64,000 nucleotides of DNA from Gemmatimonadota bacterium (GTDB taxonomy: Bacteria > Gemmatimonadota > Gemmatimonadetes > Longimicrobiales > Gaopeijiaceae), in the NCBI GenBank assembly GCA_029262115.1, contig JAJCZZ010000031.1, positions 81,677-145,676 of the forward strand, written 5' to 3'. Below the pieces are notes generated by a model. That model made no database searches and had not been told where the DNA came from. It was given only the letters and a program-made list of their open reading frames with translations. Shown piece by piece: positions 24,274 to 34,841 of the stretch. Position numbers and translations under genes: made by a program. Each line of letters opens with the position of its first letter. Positions within the stretch are counted from its first letter, which is position 1.

Positions 24274-25719
24274 GTGTTTCCCACGCATCATCTGCTGGCC
24301 TCACTCGTCGGCATCGCGCTGCTTGCGGGCTGTTCCGCAAGGGTCGATTACCGGGGCGCGAGCCTCTATACCGGCTTCATCCTCGTGGACCCCCAGGCCG
24401 AAACGAGCACCTTGAACAGTTGGCTCGTGATCAAGCAAGGAGCCATCCTCGAAATGGGAGCGGGAACGCCGCCCAGTGGCGACTTCGAAGACGTTCACGA
24501 CCTTTCCGGCCTCTACGGAATGCCCGGTCTGATCGACGCCCACGCCCACGTCACGGCGGGACCGCTCGACTCGGGCATCGAGGACGGGTCCCCCTACGTG
24601 GGCGTCCGGTCCGGCGGCGCATATGCCCGTTTCAACGCGGCGATCGCCCTGGCATTCGGCATAACGTCCATACGGAACCCGGGCGGCGCAACCGAAGCGA
24701 ATGCGGAATACGACCGCATGATCGCGACTGGAACGTGGGTCGGCCCCGAGGCCGTGCACGCTGGCTCGGTGATCGAGCCGCCACCCTTCGGCGGTCCGTC
24801 GTTCGCGTACCCGACGACTCCTGAGGAGTGGGATGCCGAGGCCGCTCGCCAGGCAGCGGCGGGCATGACGTACTTCAAGCTCTACACGGATCTGACCGAG
24901 GCGGAGTTGGGCGAAGGTGCGCGGACCGCCAAGGCCCATGGCCTCATTCCGATCGCTCATCTGAATGCCGTGAGTTGGTCGCGAGCGGTGGAGCTCGGTG
25001 TCGAGCAACTCGAACACGCCCTGCCGACCAGCCCGGAACTCCTGGAGCCGGACGTGCGCGCAGACTACGTCAATCCGGATCCCACCGGTCGGTACATGTT
25101 CCGCTGGTTCGAGCTGGCCGATCTGGGCGGACCCCTGGTCGGAGAGATGATTCGGACTCTGGCGGCGCGGCGAATACACGTGGATCTGACGCTCATGGTG
25201 CAGGACATCACCTTCCACGCCGACGACCTGACCGAGATCTTTCCGGCCTCCGAGAGGCGGTACTACCATCCGGAAAGCTTCGCGACCGCGATGGCCAACT
25301 ATGAAGCCATCGCCGGGTTGTGGACCGAGAACGAGTTCGACCGGGCGCGCGCCGCCTGGCCGCGGGTGCTGGAGTTGGCCCAAAGACTCCATCGAGCCGG
25401 TGTCCCCCTGATGATCGGTACAGACGGTACGGGTGGGGCCCCCGTATACGCTCGAGAGCTCGGACATCACGTGGCCGCGGGCATTCCCGTGTGGGAGGTG
25501 CTTCGAATGGCCACGGCTAGGAATGCCGAGTTGATGGGGTGGGGTGACAAGACTGGCCGCATTGCGGTCGGAATGGAGGCCGACCTCGTCTTCCTGCGGT
25601 CCGATCCGGTAGAAGACGTACGCCACGTTCGCGAGGTCGAGATCGTGGTGACCGACGGTCATCCTTATCGGGCCGATGAGTTGCGGGCGGTTGCACAAGC
25701 CATCCTGGACGGCTCGTAG
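24274..25719 (+). CDS. Exported amidohydrolase-family lipoprotein
   Basis: 481 residues from GTG 24274, with AAGGAG eight bases upstream deciding the start. The signal peptide ends in LLAGC, lipid-anchored at Cys20. It is a metal-dependent amidohydrolase of the imidazolonepropionase/prolidase-like kind: HxH in GLIDAHAHVTAG, Lys in YFKLYTDLT, His in IPIAHLNAV, His in VEQLEHAL and Asp in LMIGTDGTGG, then the typical tail GRIAVGMEADLVFL. The substrate is unknown; relatives cleave Xaa-Pro or cyclic imides. It faces the XRE operon across two palindromic operators, so its expression is probably controlled locally. Confidence 0.9.
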   Translation: MFPTHHLLASLVGIALLAGCSARVDYRGASLYTGFILVDPQAETSTLNSWLVIKQGAILEMGAGTPPSGDFEDVHDLSGLYGMPGLIDAHAHVTAGPLDSGIEDGSPYVGVRSGGAYARFNAAIALAFGITSIRNPGGATEANAEYDRMIATGTWVGPEAVHAGSVIEPPPFGGPSFAYPTTPEEWDAEAARQAAAGMTYFKLYTDLTEAELGEGARTAKAHGLIPIAHLNAVSWSRAVELGVEQLEHALPTSPELLEPDVRADYVNPDPTGRYMFRWFELADLGGPLVGEMIRTLAARRIHVDLTLMVQDITFHADDLTEIFPASERRYYHPESFATAMANYEAIAGLWTENEFDRARAAWPRVLELAQRLHRAGVPLMIGTDGTGGAPVYARELGHHVAAGIPVWEVLRMATARNAELMGWGDKTGRIAVGMEADLVFLRSDPVEDVRHVREVEIVVTDGHPYRADELRAVAQAILDGS

Positions 25720-25776
25720 GGTGGCTCGGCTCGCTTCGCTCGCCGATCCCGACCGGACTCGGTGGAGGGCCCCCGT

Positions 25777-27030
25777 CTACCGCCCCCCCAACCTCGCACC
25801 CGTCAGCCGCGACAGCGCGGCCAACGTCGTCTGAGCCGCGTTCAGACCTAGCCGGAAATCGTCATCGGTGAACGTCGTCCACACGTCGAGCGGGGTATGC
25901 CAGGTCGGGTTCCAGCCGGCACCGGTCTGGGCCCCTCGCTCGTTCTCCCGGAGGCTGATCGACGGGACGATGTTCATGAAGGGACTCGAGTCCGTGTTCG
26001 TCATGTGCGGACCCACCGACGCCGGGTAATCCGTGTTGTACGCGTCCGCCGCGGCCTTGAACACGAAGGCCAGCTTCATGGACTCCTCGGCCAGTTCGGA
26101 CTCCGACTGGAACTCGATGTTGACGTCGGCTTCCGGCCGTTGATCGCGGCTGACCGTGCCATCCGCCGCCGGAGCCCCGTGGTCCCACAGCATCATGTCG
26201 TGCTGGATCATGCCGAGCCACCGTGGCTCCGGATACTGACCAGATCCCGCCGGCTGCTCGATGCCCTGGAGGGCCCGCCGCTGCTCGACGTAGGCGGTCG
26301 AACCGTTCAGACCGGTCTCCTCGTTGTTCCAAAGGGCGAAGCGGATGGAGACGTCGGTCCGCACATCCGGCGCGTTGAGGATCCGGGCCAGTTCCATGAC
26401 CAGCGCCGTGCCCGACCCGTCGTCGTTGACCGCCTCGTTCACGCCGTGTCCGTCCATATGCGCACCCACGATGTACATCTCGTCGGGCCGGGTCGTGCCG
26501 ACCTTGGTGCAGTAGACCTCGCTCCGCTCTCCGTTGACCGGCTCCTCACGGTTCAACTCGCGGATACGCTCGTCGGGCTGCGCGTCCAGGTCGCGGTTCA
26601 CACCCGTGCGCGCCCGGTATCCGAAGATCGAACTGCCTCCAGGACCGCTGCCGTTCCGCCCCACCAACCCGCCGGTCGGCGTGGTCAGGTCCGGGGGATC
26701 GGCAGCGGCGCGGGGGGCACCGCCTCCGGTGCTTCGCGGCGGGCGGGGTGCGGGATCGAAGATGTAGGTGATCCGCTCGGTGTTGGTGCATCCGACGGCG
26801 CGAAGCTGTGCTTCGATCCAGTCCACGGCATCACGATTACGCTGCGTGCCCTGCCGCCGGTCCCCGAACTGCGTCAGACCCTTGAGCGCGGTCTTGAAGT
26901 TTTCGAGGGTGAGGCGGTCGACCAGGGTCTGCGTGGCGCCGGCATCGTCAGCCTGTGCGGTCGCGGGCTTCGGTGCAGCGCCAATGAAGGCGATGGCCGT
27001 GACGAGGGCGAGGGTGATGCTTCTGAGCAT
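25777..27030 (-). CDS. Secreted M28-family zinc aminopeptidase
   Basis: 417 residues from ATG 27030 with a signal peptide ending near PATAQA. The co-catalytic zinc ligands of family M28 are visible: His and Asp of VGAHMDGHG, Asp in NDDGSGTALVMELAR, the Glu pair in NNEETGLNGS, and the final His in WHTPLDVW. A Pro/Gly/Arg-rich insertion lies around residues 110-145. It probably removes N-terminal residues from peptides in the periplasm or outside. The start is chosen for the signal peptide; an upstream frame is Arg-rich and unlikely. It converges on the amidohydrolase gene. Confidence 0.92.
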   Translation of the reverse strand: MLRSITLALVTAIAFIGAAPKPATAQADDAGATQTLVDRLTLENFKTALKGLTQFGDRRQGTQRNRDAVDWIEAQLRAVGCTNTERITYIFDPAPRPPRSTGGGAPRAAADPPDLTTPTGGLVGRNGSGPGGSSIFGYRARTGVNRDLDAQPDERIRELNREEPVNGERSEVYCTKVGTTRPDEMYIVGAHMDGHGVNEAVNDDGSGTALVMELARILNAPDVRTDVSIRFALWNNEETGLNGSTAYVEQRRALQGIEQPAGSGQYPEPRWLGMIQHDMMLWDHGAPAADGTVSRDQRPEADVNIEFQSESELAEESMKLAFVFKAAADAYNTDYPASVGPHMTNTDSSPFMNIVPSISLRENERGAQTGAGWNPTWHTPLDVWTTFTDDDFRLGLNAAQTTLAALSRLTGARLGGR

Positions 27031-27072
27031 AGTCGAGTCCAGCGGAAGGCGTCGAACAAAGTGGGCGTATGA

Positions 27073-27333
27073 GCCAAGTCCGACCATACGCGACGGGGAG
27101 CGGCGAGACAACGGGAGTGGGGGGCGCGGCGCCCGGCCATCTGGCGTGCCTTTGGCCCCTTCCTGGCCTACCACACCTTTGGCTTCACAGGAAATCCATG
27201 GATCGACACAGTATTGCTCACCGTGCTACAGGTGACGATCCTCGTCATGATGGTGAGCGGGTGGCGTCTGGCTCGGCGATCAACCCGGGAGGCCGGGGGA
27301 GAGTCCCCCGTGCCTGGTCGCGGACACCCCTGA
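27073..27333 (+). pseudogene. Possible remnant of a membrane protein (C-terminal part)
   Basis: Between the M28 start and the GNAT gene, a plus-strand frame without any start codon reads AIWRAFGPFLAYHTFGFTG, then NPWIDTVLLTVLQVTILVMM and VSGWRLARRSTREAGGE before a stop at 27331. The aromatic, amphipathic stretch plus a 16-residue hydrophobic helix and a positive cytoplasmic tail look like the end of an integral membrane protein, in contrast with the Arg/Gly/Pro readings of the other frames. No ribosome site or ATG is available, so a decayed gene is more likely than an active one. Confidence 0.35.
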
Positions 27334-27374
27334 CCTCGTGACCCTGCCCACCCGACCTCACGGAGAATCGTCGA

Positions 27375-28115
27375 ATGCGGGTCGATGTCCGGCCAGTCGA
27401 AGTTGAGGTGATCGAACCGCTCCGCGATCTCTTCCGAGCCGAAGCGGACTGTCAGATCGTCCGCGACTCGATTCTTCCTCGCGGGCTGGCAGACGCATAT
27501 CTCGCGACGTGTGACGGGGAGGCGGCGGGTTACGGGGGCGTGTGGAACGAACACTTCCCGAACCGGGTGGTCGAGTTCCACACCATCGAGCAGTACAGGG
27601 AGACTCACTCCGCCCTCTTCCGGGCGTTCATCGCGTCGAGCGGAGCGCGGGACCTGGAAGCTCAGACGAACATGCCCGGGATGTTGGGGCTCCTCGAGGA
27701 GTTCGGGTCCGGCCCGGTGGAGGAGCATATCCTCTTCAAGGACGGCCCGTCGACGAGGTTGGAATGCCCCGGCGGACAGTTCCGCCGTCGCCGCACCGAG
27801 GACGAGGGTCCGGAAGGCGAGTGGGTCGTGGAGGTCGAGGGAGAGGTCGTCGCAGGTGGTGGGGTACTCACCCACTACAACCCTCCTTACAGGGACATAT
27901 ACATGGAGGTGGACGTCTCGTGGAGGCGGGCCGGAATCGGATGCTTCATCGTCCAGGAATTGCGGCGGGTCTGCCACGACCGTGGTTGGGTGCCCGCCGC
28001 TCGGTGTGATCCCGGGAATGTGGGGTCGAGGCGAACACTGGAGCGGGGCGGGATGGTGGAATGCGGTCGACTCCTGGCCGCCCGGATCCGACCGGAGTAC
28101 CTCGGCCAGGTATGA
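27375..28115 (+). CDS. GNAT-family acetyltransferase
   Basis: 246 residues from ATG 27375 with CGGAGA upstream. Two GNAT-like halves are suggested: an N-terminal part (CDGEAAGYGGVWNEHFPNRVVEF) and a C-terminal part with the acetyl-CoA loop region VSWRRAGIGCFIVQELRRVC, in which RRAGIG fits the Q/RxxGxG/A signature, followed by PAARCDPGNVGSRRTLERGG, the usual asparagine-containing strand-helix. The acceptor is unknown. It precedes a DinB-family gene by 39 bp in the same direction, so the two may be cotranscribed. Confidence 0.8.
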   Translation: MRVDVRPVEVEVIEPLRDLFRAEADCQIVRDSILPRGLADAYLATCDGEAAGYGGVWNEHFPNRVVEFHTIEQYRETHSALFRAFIASSGARDLEAQTNMPGMLGLLEEFGSGPVEEHILFKDGPSTRLECPGGQFRRRRTEDEGPEGEWVVEVEGEVVAGGGVLTHYNPPYRDIYMEVDVSWRRAGIGCFIVQELRRVCHDRGWVPAARCDPGNVGSRRTLERGGMVECGRLLAARIRPEYLGQV

Positions 28116-28154
28116 GTTCCTGGGTCATCCGACAACCCTTCAGGAGAGAGCAAC

Positions 28155-28679
28155 GTGAAAAGGAGCGAACTCGAGGATCTGACCGAACATCTGGAACGGT
28201 ATCGATCGATCACGCTCCAGCTGTTTGATCTGGTCGGTGAAGAGGATCTGCGGTGGAGACCCCGGCCTGACCAGTACAGCCTCGGGCAACAGCTTCTCCA
28301 CATCGCCCAGGCGGAGGACCGCTTCGCCCACGGGCTGTTCGAGGGAGACTGGACCTTCGACCGGGTCCGACTTCCCCGAGAGCTGCCGACGGCGGAGGAG
28401 ATGAAGGTGTTCTTCCGCGACGTGCGGACCTACACGCTGGAGCAGCTAAGCACGCTGGACCCGGCCGAGCTGGGTCGCGTCATCGAAGTCCCCGACGCTC
28501 CGGTCGAGCACTCCTTGCGCTCGTGGCTGTGGTTCATCCTGGAGCATGAGCTTCACCACCGGGGTCAGGTATGGGGATACTTGCGCACAATGGGACACAC
28601 GCCCCCCTTCTATGCCATCCCGCTCCCGCTGGGCGAACGGCCGGACGTGAAGGCTCGAGAGGAGTTGGGCGGTTTCTGA
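28155..28679 (+). CDS. DinB-superfamily protein
   Basis: 174 residues from GTG 28155, with AGGAGAGAG ahead of it. A four-helix bundle with three metal-binding histidines is expected: the first in LGQQLLHIAQAEDRF and the next two in LEHELHHRGQVWGYLR, the latter pattern being characteristic of DinB/YfiT-like enzymes. Members include thiol transferases that use bacillithiol or mycothiol and damage-induced proteins; the cofactor thiol of this organism is not revealed here. Probably cotranscribed with the GNAT gene. Confidence 0.87.
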   Translation: MKRSELEDLTEHLERYRSITLQLFDLVGEEDLRWRPRPDQYSLGQQLLHIAQAEDRFAHGLFEGDWTFDRVRLPRELPTAEEMKVFFRDVRTYTLEQLSTLDPAELGRVIEVPDAPVEHSLRSWLWFILEHELHHRGQVWGYLRTMGHTPPFYAIPLPLGERPDVKAREELGGF

Positions 28680-28724
28680 ATGGGACTGGGCCAGTCTGCG
28701 GCCGCCCCGAACATCTCTTTAATC

Positions 28725-28753
28725 TTGACCTTTGGGGCTTCGGCCGGTACCGT
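28725..28753 (+). promoter_or_regulatory. Sigma-70-like promoter for the cupin gene
   Basis: TTGACC at 28725-28730, a 17-base spacer and TACCGT at 28748-28753 give a good -35 and a fair -10 in an otherwise GC-rich gap, about 65 bases before the cupin start codon. Confidence 0.45.
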
Positions 28754-28818
28754 GTCAGCCCTTGAGTAAGACCCGTGCGGCGCCCCGCAGCTGCCGTTCT
28801 CAACCTCGGAGGAAGGAC

Positions 28819-29133
28819 ATGGCCTACGTAGATCCCTGTGAAGTCTCGCCGGACTACTACAAGAAGCTCTTCGAGAATGACGCACTTCGGGTCGTCGAGA
28901 TGACCTTGCCGCCGGGGCACAAAGACACGCAACACTCGCACCCGGACGAGACCGTCTACTTCATCAGTGGCGGGAAGGCGCGCATCCATGTGGATGGTGA
29001 CGCGATGGAAGTCGACGTGCCAGACGGCCATGTCATGCACCACGAATCGTGGACGCACACCGTGGAGAACATTGGGAACACGACGATCCACGCGATCATC
29101 TTCGAGCCGCACATGGACACGTCCCACCTGTAG
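28819..29133 (+). CDS. Small cupin-domain protein
   Basis: 104 residues from ATG 28819 with GGAGGAAGG just upstream. The single cupin barrel shows motif 1 as HKDTQHSHPDETVYFISGGKA (metal-binding histidines and Glu) and motif 2 as VPDGHVMHHESWTHTVEN (His). The ligands are intact, so a metal-dependent dioxygenase, isomerase or binding role is possible; the substrate is unknown. A promoter-like pair lies about 65 bases upstream and a 7-bp hairpin (29235-29258) about 100 bases downstream. Confidence 0.87.
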   Translation: MAYVDPCEVSPDYYKKLFENDALRVVEMTLPPGHKDTQHSHPDETVYFISGGKARIHVDGDAMEVDVPDGHVMHHESWTHTVENIGNTTIHAIIFEPHMDTSHL

Positions 29134-29234
29134 CGCCAGCCGCGCCCACCCTTCGGCGGCATTTCGCTGCCAACCGCTCCATATTCGCTGCGACGGCTCC
29201 AACCATCTCCAGGCCCCAGGTCGCGGCGACTACA

Positions 29235-29258
29235 GCCCGCCGGAGATCACTGGCGGGC
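29235..29258 (+). terminator. Possible hairpin after the cupin gene
   Basis: GCCCGCC (29235-29241) and GGCGGGC (29252-29258) form a 7-bp GC stem with a 10-base loop, 100 bases past the cupin stop. No T-run is present. The surrounding 226-bp gap shows nothing else. Confidence 0.3.
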
Positions 29259-29359
29259 GTGGGATCAGCGGCGGGAGCGTGTCTCCGAACCAAAAAGGGA
29301 GTGGGAGGATCCGGGGGTGACGGGGTACTACCCTGGAGACGCTCCAACGTGAGGCGGGT

Positions 29360-29689
29360 ATGGCGGACGAACAGGCGACGGTCGAATTGCCGGAGGAGCT
29401 CATCGCCTGCTTCTGGGACTACGACCCGCACCAGCTCTCCTGGGAGCGGAGCCGCCATACGATCGCGCTCCGGCTGCTCGAGAAGGGCGGTATGCACGCC
29501 GTTCTCTGGCTGCGCGAACACATGAGTGATGAGGAGATCCGGGAGTTCATCGCCCTCAGGCGTGGCCGGGGCATCAGCCCGCGGCGCCTCCGTTTCTGGA
29601 GCCTTCTGGTCGGCATTCCCCGCGGTGACGTCGACGAGTGGATCGAGACAGCTCGCAGCAATCCCTGGCACCGCCGGACTCAGGGATGA
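29360..29689 (+). CDS. DUF6922-type protein (AbiEii-partner family)
   Basis: 109 residues. LPEELIACFWDYDPHQLSWERSRHTIALRLLEKG, then LREHMSDEEIREFIALRRG and SPRRLRFWSLLVGIP follow the DUF6922 pattern, in which a short helical protein is encoded just upstream of an AbiEii/AbiGii nucleotidyltransferase toxin and is thought to be its antidote. The stop overlaps the next ATG (ATGA), the normal arrangement for this pair. Here the partner is very short (see next entry), so the module is probably inactive or reduced. Confidence 0.75.
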   Translation: MADEQATVELPEELIACFWDYDPHQLSWERSRHTIALRLLEKGGMHAVLWLREHMSDEEIREFIALRRGRGISPRRLRFWSLLVGIPRGDVDEWIETARSNPWHRRTQG

Positions 29690-29877
29690 CCTTCTACCCG
29701 GAGGTGATGCCGCTCACGCAGCAGAAGATGCTCCATCGGCTCGAGCGGGAGCACCTTCCTGAGATGCTTTGGCCGATCGAATGGGACGAAGTCAGGCGCA
29801 TGATCGAACGCTGGGTCCTAGCGTACCTGAATGCGCAGGCACCACCCCGGTCCGGCGACCAAGGCGTTCGGGGCTAG
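29686..29877 (+). CDS. Internally deleted AbiEii-like toxin remnant (63 aa)
   Basis: 63 residues from ATG 29686. The first part (MTFYPEVMPLTQQKMLHRLE) resembles the N-terminus of AbiEii toxins from DUF6922 operons, and LPEMLWPIEWDEVRRMIERW resembles their C-terminal helix (pattern LP.ML.PVDWEEV). The nucleotidyltransferase core that should lie between, including the G-S/T and D-x-D motifs, is absent and the two pieces are joined in frame. I infer a deletion of roughly 200 codons that left the reading frame open. It could instead be an unrelated small protein; the ATGA overlap and the family of its neighbour favour the remnant reading. Confidence 0.5.
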   Translation: MTFYPEVMPLTQQKMLHRLEREHLPEMLWPIEWDEVRRMIERWVLAYLNAQAPPRSGDQGVRG

Positions 29878-29895
29878 AGCCAATAGCCGCCGGCG

Positions 29896-31935
<2,040 letters not shown>

Positions 31936-31992
31936 TGAAGCTAGGGTCGAGCGCCCCGGGTGTCACGGTCTCTATGTCAATGCGTGTTTCGG

Positions 31993-32049
31993 CCCCACAC
32001 TTGCATGTCATCTGGGCGCCGCGATTTGGGCGCTCGCGCCCGTGTGGGG
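31993..32049. repeat. Nested inverted repeat between thiC and trxA promoters
   Basis: CCCCACAC (31993-32000) and GTGTGGGG (32042-32049) are perfectly complementary across 41 bases, which themselves contain a short GC hairpin (GGGCG/CGCCC near 32028-32041). It sits in the gap between the thiC riboswitch and trxA, where no gene is found. It may be a protein site, cruciform or upstream RNA structure. Confidence 0.4.
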
Positions 32050-32114
32050 AACCGTAACCGGACCCGGCCGGTTCGCCCTCGGCAGCCAATCCTCACCACC
32101 AGGGACGAAATATC

Positions 32115-32462
32115 ATGGCCGTGATCGAGCTCACTGACGCCAACTTTCAGGAAACCGTCGACGAGGACGGAATCACCGTCGTGGACTTCTGGGCACCGTG
32201 GTGCGGCCCGTGTCGCGTGGTCGGCCCCGTTATCGAGGAGTTGGCCGAGGAGAACCCTGATATCCGGTTCGGCAAGCTGAACGTCGACGACAACCAGGAG
32301 ACGGCCGGCGCCTTCGCGGTTCGCTCGATTCCCACCATCGCCTTCTTCCAGAACGGCGAAGCACTCGGCGCGGTGGTCGGAGCCTACCCGAAGGAGGCGC
32401 TGGAAGACGTGCTCAAGCAGATCCGTGAGGGCAAGGTCGAGACCGAAGAGACGGCGCCGTAG
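32115..32462 (+). CDS. trxA: Thioredoxin
   Basis: 115 residues with the thioredoxin fold and the classic active site FWAPWCGPC, the buried Asp in VVDFW and the cis-proline loop RSIPTIAFF. It reduces protein disulfides in the cytoplasm with thioredoxin reductase, which is not in this window. The C-terminal tail is slightly longer than E. coli TrxA and acidic (EGKVETEETAP). Single gene, divergent from thiC and convergent with the EF-G-like gene. Confidence 0.96.
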   Translation: MAVIELTDANFQETVDEDGITVVDFWAPWCGPCRVVGPVIEELAEENPDIRFGKLNVDDNQETAGAFAVRSIPTIAFFQNGEALGAVVGAYPKEALEDVLKQIREGKVETEETAP

Positions 32463-32587
32463 GGCTGAAGTGGGGCCAGCCTATTCCAGGGGGGCGGTCA
32501 CGTCGTCGCTGCCCGTGGCTCCATCGTCCTCGGTGGTGGTCAACCAAGACGACCCCACTTTCCGAGCTCGCTAGCCAGAGCGGTGCC

Positions 32588-32611
32588 CCGAGGCGGCCCC
32601 CTAAGCCTCGG
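32588..32611 (-). terminator. Hairpin at the 3' end of the EF-G-like gene
   Basis: CCGAGGC (32588-32594) pairs with GCCTCGG (32605-32611), with the stop codon of the EF-G-like gene inside the 10-base loop. No T-run follows; weak evidence for termination. Confidence 0.3.
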
Positions 32612-34694
32612 CCACGCTCCGCTCCGAGGCGACCTTCTTCGCAACGTGCTCCGGCGCAGCTTCATAACCGGATAGGCTGCGACTGTGGTGCGCTCGACCA
32701 TGACTCATGGACCGGAGCGCCGCAGCGTACTTGTACATCTCCGACGCCGGCACCGTCGCCTTGATGACCGTGCGTCCCCCTCCGGTCTCCATCCCCTGGA
32801 CCCGACCTCGACGAGAGGTCAGATCACCCATGATATCCCCGGTGAACTCGTCGGGGGTCGTGACCTCGACGTCCAGAATCGGTTCGAGGAGGACCGGGCG
32901 GCACTTGGCTGCCACAGACCTGAAAGCAGCCGAACCCGCCAGCTTGAACGCGATGTCCGAGGAGTCGACCGAGTGATACGAGCCGTCGTAACACTCCGCC
33001 GCGAAGTCCACCATCGGATACCCGGCCACCACCCCTCGGGCGGCGGACTCCTGGATGCCCCGGTCCACGGACGGGAGATACTTCGACGGAATCACACCCC
33101 CTTTGATCGAGTCGACGAACTCGTAACCTGCACCTCTCGGGAGCGGCGCCAGCCGGATCCAACAGTCGCCGAACTGCCCCCGACCCCCGGACTGCTTCTT
33201 GTGGCGCCCCTGACCCTCGGCTGCCTGTGAGATCGTTTCGCGGTATGCGATGCGCGGCTGCTCCGTCTCGACATTCACGCCGTATTTCCGTGCCATGCGC
33301 TCAAACTGGATCTCCAGATGCATCTCGCCGAGGCCACGTGCGATCGTCTGGTGCAACTCCGGGTCGAATGCCGCCGTGAACGTCGGATCCTCCTCATGGA
33401 TCTTCGGAATCACCTCGCCCAGTTTGTCCTCGTCGTTGCGGGTTCTACCGCGAATCGCCACGGAGATGTCAGTGGGGGGAAACTCGATCCGTGTCAGCGC
33501 GATCGGCCGCTCCGGGCTCGAAAGCGTATCGTTCGTGTGCGTGTGCTTCAGCTTCGCCACCACGCCGATGTCGCCTGCGTGGAGGACGGGAACCTCCAGC
33601 CGCTCCTTACCAAGAGAGATGCTAAGGTGGTTCAGCTTCTCGGGCGCGCCATCCGACGCGTTCACGACTTCCATGCCATTCGACACCTTGCCCGAGAACA
33701 CACGAAAATACGACAGCTCCCCGACGTGTGGTTCGGCCGCCGTCTTGAAGACCAGCGCCGCGAGCGTGTCATCGTCGGTCGCATGGATCTCGATCACGTC
33801 GTCGAGCCCGACACGTTCGGCGGCCTCGGAAGGCGCCTCGGACGGGTTGGGGCACAGCTCCACCAGCTTCCGCAGCAGGGCACGCATACCGTACGTAAGA
33901 GGGGGCGACCCGCAGAATACAGGGAACACCTCCAGGCGGCCCATCCCGAGCGCCATGGCATCGATCGCTTCGTCCCTCGAGATATGCCCACCCTCCAGAT
34001 ACGCCTCCAGGAGGCTCTCGTCGGTGGTGGCCAGCGCCTCTTGAAGCTCCGTCACCCACTTGGCTTCACGGTCCCGGTACTCCTCGGGGATGCCGGCTTC
34101 CTCGTACTCCCCCGTTGCCGTGCCCTTCTTGTAGAGATGGGCTTTCTCGGAGAAGAGGTTGATGATGCCGTGGAAGTCCGGCCCTTCGCCGACGGGAATC
34201 TCCACGGGCAGAGCCTTGTCGCTCAGCCTCTCCTGGATCTGGCGGAAAACCCTCTCGAAGTCCGCGTTGTCACGATCCATGTTGGACACGAAAATGATTC
34301 GTGGGATGCCCCGCTCCTTGCAGTAGCGCCATACACGCTCCGTGCCGACCTCGACGCCGCTGGTCGCGCTGACGACGACGATAGCGGCGTCGGCCACACG
34401 AACGGCCGAGAGGGTCTCCCCGGTGAAGTCCAGATAGCCGGGCGTATCGAGCAGATTGATCTTGGTGTCGCCGTGCTCGGCAAACGCTGGCGTGAGCTGA
34501 ATGGAAACGCCGTGCGAGACCTCTTCGGGCGTGTGCATGGTGACTGCGGACCCGTCGTTCACATCCCCGTGGCGTCGAGTCGTGCCCGAGACGAAACACA
34601 GGGCGTCGATCAGACTCGACTTACCTGAACCGCCGTGGCCGACGACCGCGACGTTCCGGATCCGGTCCGTCGTGAATTCCTTTCCACTCGCCAT
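32601..34694 (-). CDS. Elongation factor G-like GTPase with altered G4 motif
   Basis: 697 residues from ATG 34694, with the complete EF-G order: G domain, domain II, III, IV (RIAYRETISQAAEGQGRHKKQSGGRGQFGDC) and V (VEVTTPDEFTGDIMGDLTSRRGRVQGME). G1 is GHGGSGKSS, G3 is DTPGYLDF. The guanine-specificity motif, normally NKMD in FVNKMDR, reads FVSNMDRD: Ser137-Asn138 replace Asn-Lys. It belongs to the EF-G-like (EF-G II) side branch rather than the ribosomal-operon fusA, judged by switch I (TPEEVSHGVSIQ) and by its isolated position. Role may be ribosome recycling, stress translation or something else; not settled by sequence. Confidence 0.88.
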   Translation of the reverse strand: MASGKEFTTDRIRNVAVVGHGGSGKSSLIDALCFVSGTTRRHGDVNDGSAVTMHTPEEVSHGVSIQLTPAFAEHGDTKINLLDTPGYLDFTGETLSAVRVADAAIVVVSATSGVEVGTERVWRYCKERGIPRIIFVSNMDRDNADFERVFRQIQERLSDKALPVEIPVGEGPDFHGIINLFSEKAHLYKKGTATGEYEEAGIPEEYRDREAKWVTELQEALATTDESLLEAYLEGGHISRDEAIDAMALGMGRLEVFPVFCGSPPLTYGMRALLRKLVELCPNPSEAPSEAAERVGLDDVIEIHATDDDTLAALVFKTAAEPHVGELSYFRVFSGKVSNGMEVVNASDGAPEKLNHLSISLGKERLEVPVLHAGDIGVVAKLKHTHTNDTLSSPERPIALTRIEFPPTDISVAIRGRTRNDEDKLGEVIPKIHEEDPTFTAAFDPELHQTIARGLGEMHLEIQFERMARKYGVNVETEQPRIAYRETISQAAEGQGRHKKQSGGRGQFGDCWIRLAPLPRGAGYEFVDSIKGGVIPSKYLPSVDRGIQESAARGVVAGYPMVDFAAECYDGSYHSVDSSDIAFKLAGSAAFRSVAAKCRPVLLEPILDVEVTTPDEFTGDIMGDLTSRRGRVQGMETGGGRTVIKATVPASEMYKYAAALRSMSHGRAHHSRSLSGYEAAPEHVAKKVASERSVAEA

Positions 34695-34841
34695 GCTGGC
34701 TTTCTCCTCTACGCGTGATCGCGGGAAGCGCCGGCGCGGCCGAACTGGTCCGTCGGCGCCCCCCGCCTGTTCGGAGGGGGACGGCCATTCTAGACGCCGC
34801 CGGGACACGCTAGCAAGCTGAGCGCGGGGGGCCGCTCTTCC

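Noticed and set aside
32468..32560. AAGTGGGG and CCCCACTT complementary pair 77 bases apart after trxA
   Set aside because: Eight base pairs with a long loop can arise by chance in this GC-rich gap; no T-run follows.
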